Source: Galeruca laticollis
Lineage: Eukaryota; Arthropoda; Insecta; Coleoptera; Chrysomelidae
Length of the DNA: 64,000 nucleotides
NCBI GenBank assembly: GCA_963921935.1
Contig: OY998185.1
Coordinates: 64,433,717-64,497,716, forward strand
Direction of reading: 5' to 3'
The notes beneath the pieces are model-generated. The model worked only from the letters and a program-made list of their open reading frames with translations, made no database searches and was not told the origin of the DNA. Positions 1 to 10,741 of this stretch are shown piece by piece. How positions within the stretch are numbered: the stretch's first letter is position 1; the number at the start of each line of letters is the position of its first letter. Position numbers and translations under genes: made by a program.

Positions 1-849
1 GCTGCCAGTGTGAAACATGGGTTCACTTTTATTGCTCCACAGTCGAAAAAAATTATATTTGTCACAATTGCTTGTAAACTTAGATTTTAAGATGAAAACA
101 AATAATTATCTGTTTATTTTTTACATTTTAAGATAATAAAAATTTATAAATAAAAACGTATATTTTCTATTCACTTTTTCTATAACGAAATGGCATTATA
201 CGATTTAGGATATGGGGGGTACGTTTTAGGAGACTAGTTTACTAAATAGTACCGCTTACATTTATTTTTTAAATAATAATAAATAGTGTTTTCGATGAAC
301 TTCTTTATTTGGGTGTAAGATATTTATTGTAGAAAGGTTAGTAGTTTTTTTTAGAAGAAAACGTAGTGTTTCTTTTCAGAAACATGCTGAATTATTTGAA
401 TGTTTGCAAAAATGGTACGATATAGGCAACTTTCCCCTACTCCACAAAAATTACGCAAGTTCATAAATATTGGATTAAAAATTAGAAATAAGAAACGATA
501 TGCCTTGTGGCTTGCTGTGATGTGCGCCATTGCCAGATTGCACTTATTACTTATCCATAGCACTGATCGATTTAGTGAAGTTATTTTGATAGATAAAATT
601 ACTAAACGATCCTATTTATTCCGCATACTTTACATATATACAGTCAATGCAAATATTTCAGTTTATTTAAAATATTTCTTAAATATATATAATATCATCT
701 CCTATAACATTCCTGGTAAGTACGGCAACGTCGCAAGGAAAACAAATTTTAAAATGGCATCTTTACATTCATTAAATGCTATATAGTAAGGTCCGTCCAT
801 TTTGTAATTGCGACGTTTCTTAAGTGGTTTTGAGATATTTTTCAATAAT
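1..849. other. No recognisable gene
   Basis: AT-rich sequence. An open stretch on the plus strand (400-786) has AT-rich composition and no motif I recognise, so I do not call it a gene. No repeat boundary is evident before position 850. Confidence 0.6.
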
Positions 850-882
850 TTGTGACTATTTTGTTTGTTAAAACTATTAATA
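850..882. repeat. Left copy of 33-bp target-site duplication
   Basis: This 33-bp stretch (starting TTGTGACTATTTTG, ending ACTATTAATA) recurs identically at 4974-5006. The two copies lie exactly outside the 3' end and the 5'-truncated end of the LINE at 883-4973, as expected for a target duplication made during target-primed reverse transcription. It is long for this class, but the match is perfect. Confidence 0.7.
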
Positions 883-899
883 ATGGTGCAAGAGTGGTT

Positions 900-3557
900 A
901 ATTTCTTCCATTCGTCCCTATTCCTGGCTATTTCTTTCCAGTTGTTGATCGCTTTTTCCCTAATATCTTGTATTATTGCCTCCTTCCATTTCCTTCTTGG
1001 CCTGCCTCTCTTTTTTCCCCTCTGGTGTTGCCCACGCTACCCCCTTAACTGTCCTTGAGTCACCCATCCTTTCTAAGTGTCCTAACCATTATAACTTTTT
1101 TGACTGTATAATTACATATATGTTAGGTTTGTTAAATACTTCGTAGATTTTTTTGTTTGTCATCCCTTCCCATCCCTCTTCTGTCTTTTTGCCCCTATAT
1201 ATCCTCCTCAGTATCTTTCGTTCCCATATTTCATTGTATTGTAGGTCTGATGATTGTTTTGTAATCACATTTCTTCGTTTCCCATGACAATTCTTTGCAT
1301 TTTAATAAACTATGTAACGCTCCTGCGCATCTATTGCTCTTTGCTATGCGAAGGTCTATTTCAGGTTGTTCTTCGCATCTGTAATAAAAACTCCAAGGTA
1401 CATGTAACTGTCTGTTTCGCTTATCGTTATTTTCCACTGATTTTAGTTTGTGATTCTAGCTTTCCAGGGTATTTTCTTAAATGTTTGCTTTTGAGTTGCA
1501 TGTACTGACTCTTCTTTTCATTTATTTCTAGTCCCATTGTTCCTGCCGTGTCTAATAACTGTTCTGTTATGTTTTTGAGTTCCTTTTAGCTCCTCGCTAA
1601 CAATACGACATCATCTGCGTATGCTAATACCTGGTGGGATCTGTTGATCAGGGTTCCATGTTTATTTTACTGTTTCTAATGATTGTTTCAAAGACTAAGT
1701 TAAAAAGTAGAGTGGATAACGATAACTCCCTGTCCGAGTCCATCTTGGACTTCGAATTATTCTGTTTCCTCTCATTCTACTCTTATTGCACACCTTGAAT
1801 TTTTCAGGGTCATATTTATTAGATTAGCAAGTTTCGGTGGTATTTTTAGACTTTTTAAAGCGTTTACCATTTTGTGTCGTATGTGCTTTTAAAATCAATG
1901 AACATGATATGGGTTGGTATTTCGTATTTATAGCAACTCGTGAGCACGTGTTTTAAAATAAAGATTTGATCAGTCGTTTACCTGCCCTTTTTGAAACCGC
2001 CTTGGTATTCCCGGATAATGTTTTCTGCTACTTCTTCTACCCTTTTTTTATTAACGTAGCTAGTACCTTATATGTAACGTATGTACCTCGATAGTTACCA
2101 CAATCAGCTGGGTTCCCCTTCTTGTACATTGGTAGTATTACTGCTTTTCTCCATTCTAGTGGCATTTCTTACCTTATCCATATTTCCCTGATTAGTTTTA
2201 TTATTTCTTTAATTAGTTGTTATCCTCCATATTTTATATTCTCTGCAGTAGTTTCGTTTGACCCCGGGCATTTATTATTCTTCATAGTTGTAATAATTTA
2301 TGTTATCTCTGCTTCTGTGGGTTCCTCAATGGTGCATATGGGTCTTCTTTTTCTTCTTCTTTTTTTTCATCTTCTTGCTGAAGTTCAGATTCGTCGTTCA
2401 CTAATTGTTCGAAGTATTGTTTCCACCTTTGATCTCGCTCGTTTTTTTCGTCTATTAAATTTCCCGCCTTATCCTTGATGTAAACATTTTTTGTCGAGAA
2501 TTTTTTCTTTATATCTTTTACATCTTTATAGACGTGTTTGATTCCTTTTTTTTATAATTTTCTTACATTTCTGCAACCTTTTTTTCTTGGTGACGCCTTA
2601 ACTTATTTCTGCACATTTTTTTACAACCTTACTTTGTATTTTTTTACAACCTTACTTTGTACTTACTTACTTTTCCTGTCCATATCTTTCCCTGTTTGTA
2701 GATATTGTTCTATCAGTTTGTGTTTTTTTTAGGATTTCTTCATCGCATTCGTTATTCAACCATTAATTTCTTTTTTGCGTTTTTCTCTTACCAATGATCT
2801 CCTCCGTTGATATTTTTATCGCATTCTATATGTTATTCCATTTCTTCTCAACTATGCTTGCCATATTTGAGTATGTTGTATTGTTTAGGCTCCTTTTCTA
2901 CGTCTGCTCTATATCTCCTGTAACCTCTTTGTTTGTAATTCTTCCACGTTATATTTTATGTTGCGATTTATATAGGTGTCACGTTTCATCCTTTTCCGTT
3001 CTGTTAGCTTCATTTTAACAATGATTAGAATGTGGTCGGAGTTCACATCTGTCCCTCTGTATGATTTGATATTTTTAACTAAGTTTGCGTTTCGTTCCTC
3101 AATGAGAAAGTGGTCTATTTGATTTGTCTGTGTGGTACCTGGTATGATCCATGTTCCTTTTGAAGTATGTGCTCATGATTTTCATTTCTTTTTCTATAGC
3201 TAAATTAATTAGTCTTAAGACCATTATTATTGCTTGCTTTCGTCTCCTGTTATTTCTTTGTAAATTTCCTCTTTGCATATTTTTACGTTTGCGTCTCCTA
3301 GAATTATTTTCAGATGACTTTTGGGAATTCCATCATATACTCTCTCAAGTTCTTCGTAGAATTCGTCTTTTGTTTCATCGTCTTTTTCTTCTGTTGGAAC
3401 GTGAAAGTTAATTATTGTTATATTTTGACTTCCATTTTTTATTTGTATTTTACATAATCTGTCTGTTACGGCTTTGAAATTTATTACTGATGTATTTATA
3501 TTTCCGTGTACTGAAAAATCCGTGCCAAATCTCGGCTTTGGTTTCCACTTGTGAACA
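900..3557 (-). pseudogene. RTE-like LINE reverse transcriptase, broken
   Basis: No frame stays open for long. Recognisable pieces are the AYADDVVLLA catalytic box near 1601-1624, a thumb-like piece ending in IIRPTIQ near 1235, and the C-terminal GRPRRKWKEAIIQDI segment near 960-1020. In an intact element this enzyme copies the element RNA onto nicked chromosomal DNA in the nucleus. It is continuous with the endonuclease upstream on the same strand. Decay is heavy, so this copy should be inactive. Confidence 0.7.
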
Positions 3558-3989
3558 TTATATAATCTTGATCCCCATTGTGTTATTCCCGGTTAGATGG
3601 GTTTCTTGCATCGCTAGGATATCTATCTCGTATCTCTTTATTTCTGTTACTAGATTTCTTATTGCTCCTTCCTCGTAAATTCCCTGCAAGTTCCATGTTC
3701 CTATTTTCGTAATAGATGTGCCTAAAGTATTAGCCTCGTTCTGTGTTGACGTTTTGCACGATTTTCTTTTCTTCGTGTATGATAAGCTATGTATTTTTTC
3801 CTGTCCTTTGTCTACTTGATCATATTGTTTTGTGTTTATTTCAGCTGCCTTATTTATTTTCTGCTCATTTCCATGTCCGTCGCCGTTTCCGTTATCGTTT
3901 TCTTTAATTTCATTTTCATTTAATCGTTTTTTGCACTTGGTCGTGTTATTTTTCTCATTTGTTCCTCGAATCTGTTTTGTTCCGGTCAT
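3558..3989 (-). pseudogene. LINE EEP endonuclease N-terminal fragment
   Basis: A 143-residue open stretch. The first ~90 residues are Asn/Lys-rich with no clear domain. From about residue 93 it reads TKIGTWNLQGIYEEG, then DILAMQETHLTG, the N terminus of an exonuclease-endonuclease-phosphatase domain. The Asn of TWN and the Glu of QETH are the usual metal-site residues. The later catalytic motifs (GDFN, SDH) are lost to frameshifts. It overlaps the end of the ORF1-like stretch by 4 bp (3986-3989), the compact ORF1/ORF2 arrangement expected of such an element. Confidence 0.75.
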
Positions 3990-4360
3990 CTTTCATTTAC
4001 AGTCCTTTTTTGGCTGCTGGTACCATCTCTTCCCTCGTTTTGGTCAGTGCCTTTTGCCTTGTACAATTCATTGTTTATTATTAACTTATTGTATCTTAAT
4101 TGTGCTTTAAGGCCTTTACTCCTTGCTTTCTTCATTTTTATTATCAGCCTCCTCCTTTCCTCTTGGACTTCCTTTGGGTAGTCCTCATCCATCCATATGT
4201 CTGTCAAGCTTTTGGTATTTTGCAAAATCATTATTCTTGTGCTTTCCCTTCATAAGTATCGGTCTCTTCCTTCCAATGTTGTATTTACCCATTCTTCGCA
4301 CTTCGTCTATGTTTTTTCCACCGCGATTTTTACTGCCATCTTTTGTAATATTATGTATAT
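3986..4360 (-). pseudogene. LINE ORF1 C-terminal part
   Basis: Two overlapping open stretches (4376-4185 and 4231-3986) together give IDEVRRMGKYNIGRKRPIL, then DYPKEVQEERRRLI and KGLKAQLRYNKLII. This is the pattern of a LINE ORF1 nucleic-acid-binding C terminus: a RPI strand, then a basic helix, then a Y.KL strand. The N-terminal coiled-coil half lies beyond the solo LTR at 4819-4973. A small frameshift separates the two halves even after ignoring the LTR. Confidence 0.6.
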
Positions 4361-4818
4361 TGTTACGAACTCGCACACCGAAGCAGATACTAAGTACGGT
4401 CCTGTAACGTTATGTTAACGGAGTTAAAAAAATGGCGAGCGCGCCGAATTCTGAGAAGGTCTATTGGGATTTATTGTGACCGTTTTTTTATAGACATGTT
4501 CTCGGAAGGTCTTTTAAGGATTAAGCCGGCAATCGAGAAATATCGCGAAAGGAATTTGTTTTTGTGTAAACAGCTTTAATATAAATAAAAGGACCAATCA
4601 GCGGAGGAGTTTAGTTGATAAATACACCGAAATAGCAAACGGTAAATATAAATTAGTTAAGTGTTCATATAAATTAGTTTAAGTGAATATACTGAGTATA
4701 TATAAATTAAGTGTTAGTGATTAGTTTAGTGTTTAAATAAATTGAGTAATTGAACCTACCGTGTGTTTAAAATTTATCCCACCCGTTTACAGTTTAAATA
4801 AATAACGAAAACATTACA
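4361..4818. mobile_element. Solo LTR (458 bp), Gypsy-like
   Basis: Starts TGTTACGAACTCGCAC and ends GAAAACATTACA, with a 4-bp duplication ATAT immediately on each side (4357-4360 and 4819-4822). TG...CA ends and a 4-bp duplication fit a Ty3/Gypsy LTR left after recombination between two LTRs. It interrupts LINE ORF1: the coiled-coil half is on one side and the VRRMGKY half on the other. The LTR at 38418-38732 has the same TGTTACGAA start and ACATTACA end. Confidence 0.75.
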
Positions 4819-4973
4819 ATATTTTATTCTTAGTTTCCTTGTTACTTTCCTGTTCTTCATCTTCTATTCCCTTTATGACAATATTCCTTATTTCCCTCTC
4901 TAAATTGCTTATTCTTTCTTCTTGATATGACACTTTATCTTTTAGTTGTCTGTTTTCTTCTCGCATTTGCTTA
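4819..4973 (-). pseudogene. LINE ORF1 coiled-coil fragment
   Basis: On the minus strand this encodes MREENRQLKDKVSYQEERIS followed by NLEREIR, a heptad-like coiled coil, then a Glu/Lys-rich stretch ending KETKNKI. Coiled coils that trimerise ORF1 proteins are common in LINEs. The open frame extends upstream to 5041, but those ~20 residues come from the 33-bp target duplication and flanking DNA, so they are not part of the protein. Confidence 0.6.
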
Positions 4974-5006
4974 TTGTGACTATTTTGTTTGTTAAAACTA
5001 TTAATA
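4974..5006. repeat. Right copy of 33-bp target-site duplication
   Basis: Identical to 850-882; see that entry. It marks the truncated 5' end of the minus-strand LINE. Confidence 0.7.
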
Positions 5007-5778
5007 TTGATTGTGCGGCGTTGCCATGACAGTTCAAACATTAGAGTCTCTCTTTATTTAACCCGTTCACAAAATCTTTTGTTTCTTTCTAAATGTCGGG
5101 GACAAAACAAACATCAAATTATAAATGAAGTGCTTTATCTGGTGTGCATTGTCTATTTATGAGAAATGTGTATTCTAGAATATACATAAAGTCAACTCCA
5201 CGTACAGTTTGAAAGATTTTTAGAATTTCAGTGTAGTTGTGCGCTCCAGAAAATATTGGAACTAGAAATTTCGATTGCTAACAGTATATAAGTGAGAGTG
5301 CGATTAATAAGATTTCCCACTATGCAAATAAATATTACAGTTATGTTAATTCAACATCACATTGTGATAATGCTCTTCCTTCTTTTCTTCTCGTTTTCAT
5401 CATATGCACATCTATACAACCGCTTTTGCCCAGCTTGTGGCTGTTAACATTTGTGATGTTTCAACTTAGCTTCTCAGCGATGTTAAAGTGCTGCCTTTTT
5501 ACATTACTGTGATGTTACTAGAACTTCCTCAAAAGGAAGTCTTTATAACGAACTAAAAACAACATTTCTGTTGCATTCTGAAATGCCTTTTAACATCTTG
5601 TCGATGTTAATGCAATGTCTAAAAAATAACATCTTATCAATGACTAAATGCGACATTTCAAAAGCAATACAGTGTATTCTCGTAGATGTTGTATGGACAT
5701 TACATAAACCTCTAAATAATATTCCTCAAACATTCTGGATGACATCCTATAGATGTTTCTGTGCCTAATCAGCAAATA
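5007..5778. other. No gene; dense in ATGTT/AACAT words
   Basis: No coding sequence is supported. From about 5450 to 5760 the words ATGTT, AACAT and ACATT recur every 10-30 bp around a core ACTTCCTCAAAAGGAAGT. The same style of sequence reappears near 7980-8400 and 15300-15650, each with an AGGAAGT word, so this may be an old dispersed repeat. Confidence 0.4.
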
Positions 5779-6796
5779 CAGGGTGAACAATTAAGAACGC
5801 CGGCTGTCGGCCATATTTCAAAAAATAGTCATAGTACAACTTTAAAAAAATACCTTGAGGAAAATGACCCTGAAAAATCGCTGGAAAATATTTTTGAGTT
5901 CCTAAAATATCGGCTATGGGGTGGAATGAACACTTAAAAACATAATACTGTGATTATCTCCAAAAAAGACATACTAAACGTATCCTAGAAATACAATATT
6001 TGATATATTGTTGAGATTATGAAAAAATGTAGTTAGGGACTTTCTGTCTGTATTCTTCAAGTAAGGGGTGGGGGAAGGTTCAACCCAAACAACAAATGTC
6101 GTAACACTTTTTTTTAATCGACATCCATGTTTTTGGCTTCATTTGGAAGAGTTTTTCCTTTTTAATAAGAAATGCTTAACAAAAATAACAAAATTGGACA
6201 ATTTTCTCAACGCTTTGTGAAAAAGTCCACAATTTTCCCCTTTTTCTCGGAAATTTCAAATGTAATGAGGCATTTTTAAATTCTGATGAAAAGGGGTTAA
6301 AAAATAGGAATCTATTCCAAGATATAAGATTTACAATATAAGATATAAAAATTAAAAAAATGCTTCAATTTACATTTGCAATTTCCGAGTGGATACGAAA
6401 TTATCTAATTTTGTTATCAATCTTATTAAACAGAAAAACTTTTAAATGCGGCTCAAATCATAAATATCGGTTAAAAAACGAAAAAGTTATACATTTGTTC
6501 ATAAGTTTGAACCTTCCCCACCTATTTGAAGAATAATGGCAAAAAATCTACTTAATTAAATTTATTCATAATCTCATCAAGATTTCAAAAATTGTATTTT
6601 TAGGACACCTTTAGTATGTTTTTTTGGAGTATTATGTTTTCGAGTGTTCATTCCACCCCTAACGGATATTTTAGAGACTGCAAAATATTTTCCAGCAACT
6701 TTTCAGGATCCCTTACCTAAAGGTAATTTTTTTGAAAGTTGTACCATGATTCTTTTCTGAGATGTGGCCTACAGTCGTTCTTAGTTGTTCATCCTG
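5779..6796. mobile_element. 1-kb palindromic (foldback) element
   Basis: The left end CAGGGTGAACAATTAAGAAC is mirrored by the right end GTTCTTAGTTGTTCATCCTG, and TA flanks both sides (5777-5778, 6797-6798). Pairing continues inward: a block with GGTGGAATGAACACTT (about 5920) matches AGTGTTCATTCCACC (about 6640), GGGTGGGGGAAGGTTCAA (about 6067) matches TTGAACCTTCCCCACC (about 6508), and it persists to near the centre at ~6288. A TA duplication and CAGGGTG ends suggest mobilisation by a Tc1/mariner-type transposase. No coding capacity. Transcripts would fold into a ~500-bp hairpin. Confidence 0.8.
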
Positions 6797-6798
6797 TA

Positions 6799-8436
6799 CA
6801 TTTAAAATGAAATAGCAAAATATGATAAAGGATTTAAAACGTTTATTCACTATTAATGAACAGTACAGTAAATAAGAAAAAAAAACAGGTATAAAATTAG
6901 AAAAAAAAATATCTTGTCCAGCAATCCAACCTAAAAAAAAATTGTGTAAGCATATTATATAACAAGTCTGGAAAGTGGAAACTATTGAACACATTCAGTG
7001 AAAGCAAGAAATAAAAAAGGGTATATTAATTCGTAGTTACCATAATGTAACATACTTTGAAACTGAATTAATAAAGTTTAACGGATACACATACATTACA
7101 GCTAGTTTACAGAAAATGTATTAGAATAGTTTTTAATTATATTAAAACTAATAAAAATTTTACACCATAAAGATATAATGAAACATTACGTTGCATCAAC
7201 AGAAATCCAATCTGATTAAAGAAAATTCTATCGTTTACTTATGGTTACTTTTTTCGAGTGCCTCAACCATTCCATAACGTACACTTCAAAATCCTTATCT
7301 GTGTACTGTTTAATACAATGTTTGTATCAGACTATCTGAAATAATTACTCCCCTTTCATTGCATAACTATTTGTTTTTTATTTTATTTATATAAGTAGCT
7401 TCTGAAACATCTTGAACATTGAGAATGTTTTCTTCTAGATTTAAATATCTGCGAACATATGAGCATGTTTTATTATTAATAATAATATCTACCCTATTGC
7501 AATATCAAGTTTTTTGTAGGGTATAATGCATATCTAGGATTTGAAATATTGTGAATCGTTTTCAAAATATACTTACTAGGTAACTAAAATATTTTAAAAA
7601 TTGAAAAAACCCTTATTTTGTAATATAATGTTAGTGTACAATTCCGCCACATGGAATTTCAATGTATAATAGCCGATTAAAGTATTGAATGAGTATTAAG
7701 TTTTAATAATTATGATTTTGGAATAGGTACTTACCGATAACAATTGTTGTTCGTCCATTATAACTAAGTATAGAAACTGTAGCTTTGTAGGAACTAACGA
7801 AAACGAAGACTACTTTATTCAAGTGCTACTTGCAAAATATGTGCTTCCTGCAAATAAAATATAACTTTAACAGATAACTGAAAACCATCCGCCATTTCAT
7901 GCTTGTCATTTTTGTTTCCACAGATAACTACTGTATGTTTCGTTCATCAGTTCCTCTTCTGTTTTCTTCTTTTTTATGTTGCTGTGATGTTTAATATGAG
8001 ATATTACTGAGAGTTTTATGAACTAACGTCGTACAGACGTAATAAGTACGATGTTAATAAAAATTATTTCGAAAGATGTAAAAGTAACTGCAACATGTGA
8101 TCATCTTAGAAACATGTTAATTTGTAATATTACAGTAACGTTCTGTATGTGACATTAGTGAGAAGTATACAAATTAACACCGTATGAATGTTTCCTATAG
8201 GAAGTTACTAAAAAGGAGTTTCTTAGGATGTGTATGTAACTACGAATTCAAGTATTACTGTGTACATCAAAAATATGTTTTATTTACATGACATGGATGT
8301 TAATAGAGTTGTTAATAAAATTAAGACATCTAGGAGATATCTTATTAACGTTTTAAATAAACATCACGAAAAGTCTCTAAAAAGAACATCACAAAAAAGA
8401 CTTGTTATGTTTCTTGTTTAGTGGGTTCGTATGTGG

Positions 8437-8447
<11 letters not shown>
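6799..8447. other. No gene seen
   Basis: AT-rich. A second zone dense in ATGTT/AACAT words lies at about 7980-8400 and contains TAGGAAGTTACTAAAAAGG. The open stretch 8230-8421 has no recognisable motif. Confidence 0.5.

Positions 8448-8498
<51 letters not shown>
8448..8498. repeat. (TA)n microsatellite
   Basis: An uninterrupted TA run after TACATACATACA. It lies about 60 bp from a hammerhead-like PLE end (8558-8607). Tyr/Ile-repeat reading frames crossing it are artefacts. Confidence 0.95.
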
Positions 8499-8502
<4 letters not shown>

Positions 8503-8557
8503 TGGTGAATATTGGGGAAAGCAGCAAGAAGAAAACGGAAAACGTGTACTCTTAACG

Positions 8558-8607
8558 GAAAATTTTCAAGCTTTCGAGGATGATTGTCCTCATCATCAGG
8601 AATACTG
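8558..8607 (-). ncRNA. Hammerhead-ribozyme-like motif (PLE-type end)
   Basis: On the minus strand: core CUGAUGA, one extra U, stem II GAGGA/UCCUC closed by CAAUCA, GAAA, a short self-complementary stem III (AGCU), then U at the cleavage position. Stem I pairs the bases upstream (AGUAUUC) with those downstream (GAAAAUU) with one mismatch. Hammerhead ribozymes are known in Penelope-like elements. The extra base after CUGAUGA is unlike the textbook core but occurs in all related copies in this window. Self-cleavage is inferred, not shown. Confidence 0.45.
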
Positions 8608-9116
8608 AAATGGAAAAACAGCATTAAGATACTGTAGTTGATAAGTGATATATAATATAGAAGAAATCGCAACAGGTGCGAACTTACCTCCGAATTGAGG
8701 TTAGGATCCATTATGTTATATAAAAATAAACTACGGACATTCAAGTATGAAACAGTTCACTAACAAAGGTTTAAAATAGCACAATCACAAGCAGATGACT
8801 AAAAAAGCCAACATCTAACACCATTTTGCAGACAAACGAAACACGAGTGCTTTTTTATTGTCAAAAGCCGGCAGGAAACTGATATCAAATTCTTCTAATT
8901 TGGAGGGATTGAATTGACAGGCAATGATGCCAACCAATAGTTGAGTGGATGAACGTGACAACAAGTACCATAAGGGAATGGTCTCCGTTGTGAAAGTTCC
9001 TATTAAGGATGGAAAAGAAGAATGCAGAGGGGTTGAGAAATTGCATTCATAAGAAAGAAGAAGAGGAAATTGATATATCCCAATGGTAAGAGTTTTGTAT
9101 AACAACAAAACATATA

Positions 9117-9120
<4 letters not shown>
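8608..9120. other. Repeat-derived sequence, no recognised gene
   Basis: A minus-strand open stretch (9162-8815) reads through the neighbouring (TA)n tract and ends in LPAFDNKKALVFRLSAKWC. I do not recognise a domain. Its position beside a PLE-like end suggests it is part of the same repeat. Confidence 0.35.

Positions 9121-9147
<27 letters not shown>
9121..9147. repeat. (TA)n microsatellite
   Basis: A short TA run followed by ACTCGTATG. The same flank follows the (TA)n tract at 30680-30733, hinting that both tracts travelled with one repeat family. Confidence 0.9.
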
Positions 9148-9162
9148 CTCGTATGTGTACAT

Positions 9163-10662
9163 ATATAAGAGAAAAAAACTGATTTTATAAACAATAATAA
9201 GTATGCGATATATTTTGACCCAGAATGTGTTTCGCTGCTAGTTTTTAATAGAATTAAGATGGTACACAACATCAAATTGTTGTTTTTGTTGTGTCAAACT
9301 GCAAACTTATTGCGTAAAAGGGCACACAAACGCTTATATAAAGTAAATAATATAAATATACACCAAAAATCGTAATTTCTTAAAACACAATCTCGCACAA
9401 CTTTTGTGGAGCAGGTTATTTCCGAATACATCATATCATTTTCCCTCTACGAATACGAAATTACAATAATAAGAATCAACTAATTAACAATAATGTTTGT
9501 GTTGTATAAGCTTACGACGGACCTGTATTTGTCTTATTAATCTTTACAGAAATAACAAAAGAGTGATCGTTGCTCTTTTTAACTATAACTGCCAAGCCTA
9601 CTCGGATGTATCGTGTGACGAATCTGGTTGTCCCTTATTCGATTCACCGATTGTCCTTATTGAAAATAGCCATTTAACGTTAATCCTTAGCTAAAATTAA
9701 CGTGAAACGTAGCGTCATTATGAAAGGAGTTAATGTAGTTTGAGGTTTCTATGATCAAAAGCGCGATTTTAATTTCAATTAGTCAGATAAGGTTGCATAA
9801 TTTTTAGAGATTTTGTTGGGGGTTTTTCTCTTAATTGAGTGAAAGAAACACCACTCGTGAATACTTTATATTATATATTTCATGAAGATACGTTTGACAA
9901 AATTATAGTAAAACAATTAGTAATGTCAAATTAGACAGCAGCCATACATACTTGACAGTAACTTTATAAATCTAATAATGAGTCTTAACAGCTTTCGTTT
10001 ACCCTTTATAGTTTTATGTTTTCTTTGAATTAACTTTAATTTATATTGTCAGCGTTACTATTTTTATTATATTTACTTTGTTTTTTATCTTGACTCCGAG
10101 TTTATATATATTATTGTAATAATTTTTAAGCTCGTTATTATAAAAATGTATGGGAAAAATCTCGATTTCGTTGGTTATATTTAGCGGTCCTTTTTATAGA
10201 AACGAAATTCCTCGTAATGAAAGATTTATGGGGCTACCTGTGCCAGATGACTAATTTCTTTAATACTATGGTATTATGTGATAAACTATTAGATTGGATA
10301 GTAAAGCCACACACATTGTCACTATAGGAACACACAAATCGCAAAGAAAAAAATTGCAAAAGTCAAATACCTTACAAGTTTGTTTGTAGTGAAAACATTT
10401 TGGACAAAATTATTCAGCTGACGAATAAATTGAAATATATTTTTTTACTATTGTCTTTTTAAGTAGAACTCTGTAAATAAAATGATTTTTAATGTACAAG
10501 GTGATTCAAAACGCGTAATTAATGTTACATATTAGTAGGTATTATAGGGGTTATACATTGGTTAAAAAATCTATTTATTTTGTTTTTTTTTCTCAAACAA
10601 AAGTTGGAGAGATCGCTTTTCAAAATTATTAGATTTTGACCTCTCGAAATTCTCTCCCAAAA

Positions 10663-10673
<11 letters not shown>
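9163..10673. other. No gene seen
   Basis: AT-rich DNA without supported coding or repeat features. Short open stretches here lack motifs. Confidence 0.5.

Positions 10674-10739
<66 letters not shown>
10674..10739. repeat. (TA)n microsatellite
   Basis: A run of about 33 TA units after ACATACATACA, the same lead-in as at 8448. Confidence 0.95.

Positions 10740-10741
<2 letters not shown>

Larger units (their letters stand above)
883..4973 (-). mobile_element. RTE-like non-LTR retrotransposon, 5' truncated and decayed
   Basis: Read on the minus strand, the element runs ORF1 (coiled coil, about 4973-4819, then 4360-3986 after an inserted LTR), an EEP-type endonuclease (3989-3558), a reverse transcriptase (about 3550-1250) and a C-terminal tail (about 1075-900) with the GRPRRKWKEAI and W..IARNRDEW pattern typical of RTE-like elements. 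The RT catalytic box reads AYADDVVLLA near 1624-1601. Multiple frameshifts and stops break the RT. A 33-bp direct repeat flanks the element. The clade assignment rests on the tail and on the GTWNLQG endonuclease start, so RTE-like is likely but not proven. Confidence 0.75.

Noticed and set aside
400..786. 128-residue open stretch as a gene
   Set aside because: Composition matches translated AT-rich non-coding DNA, with no motif and no splice or promoter support.
8402..8744. Reading frames with long Tyr-Ile repeats on both strands
   Set aside because: They are translations of the (TA)n tract at 8448-8498. The same applies at 9003-9275, 10636-10842 and 40888-41106.
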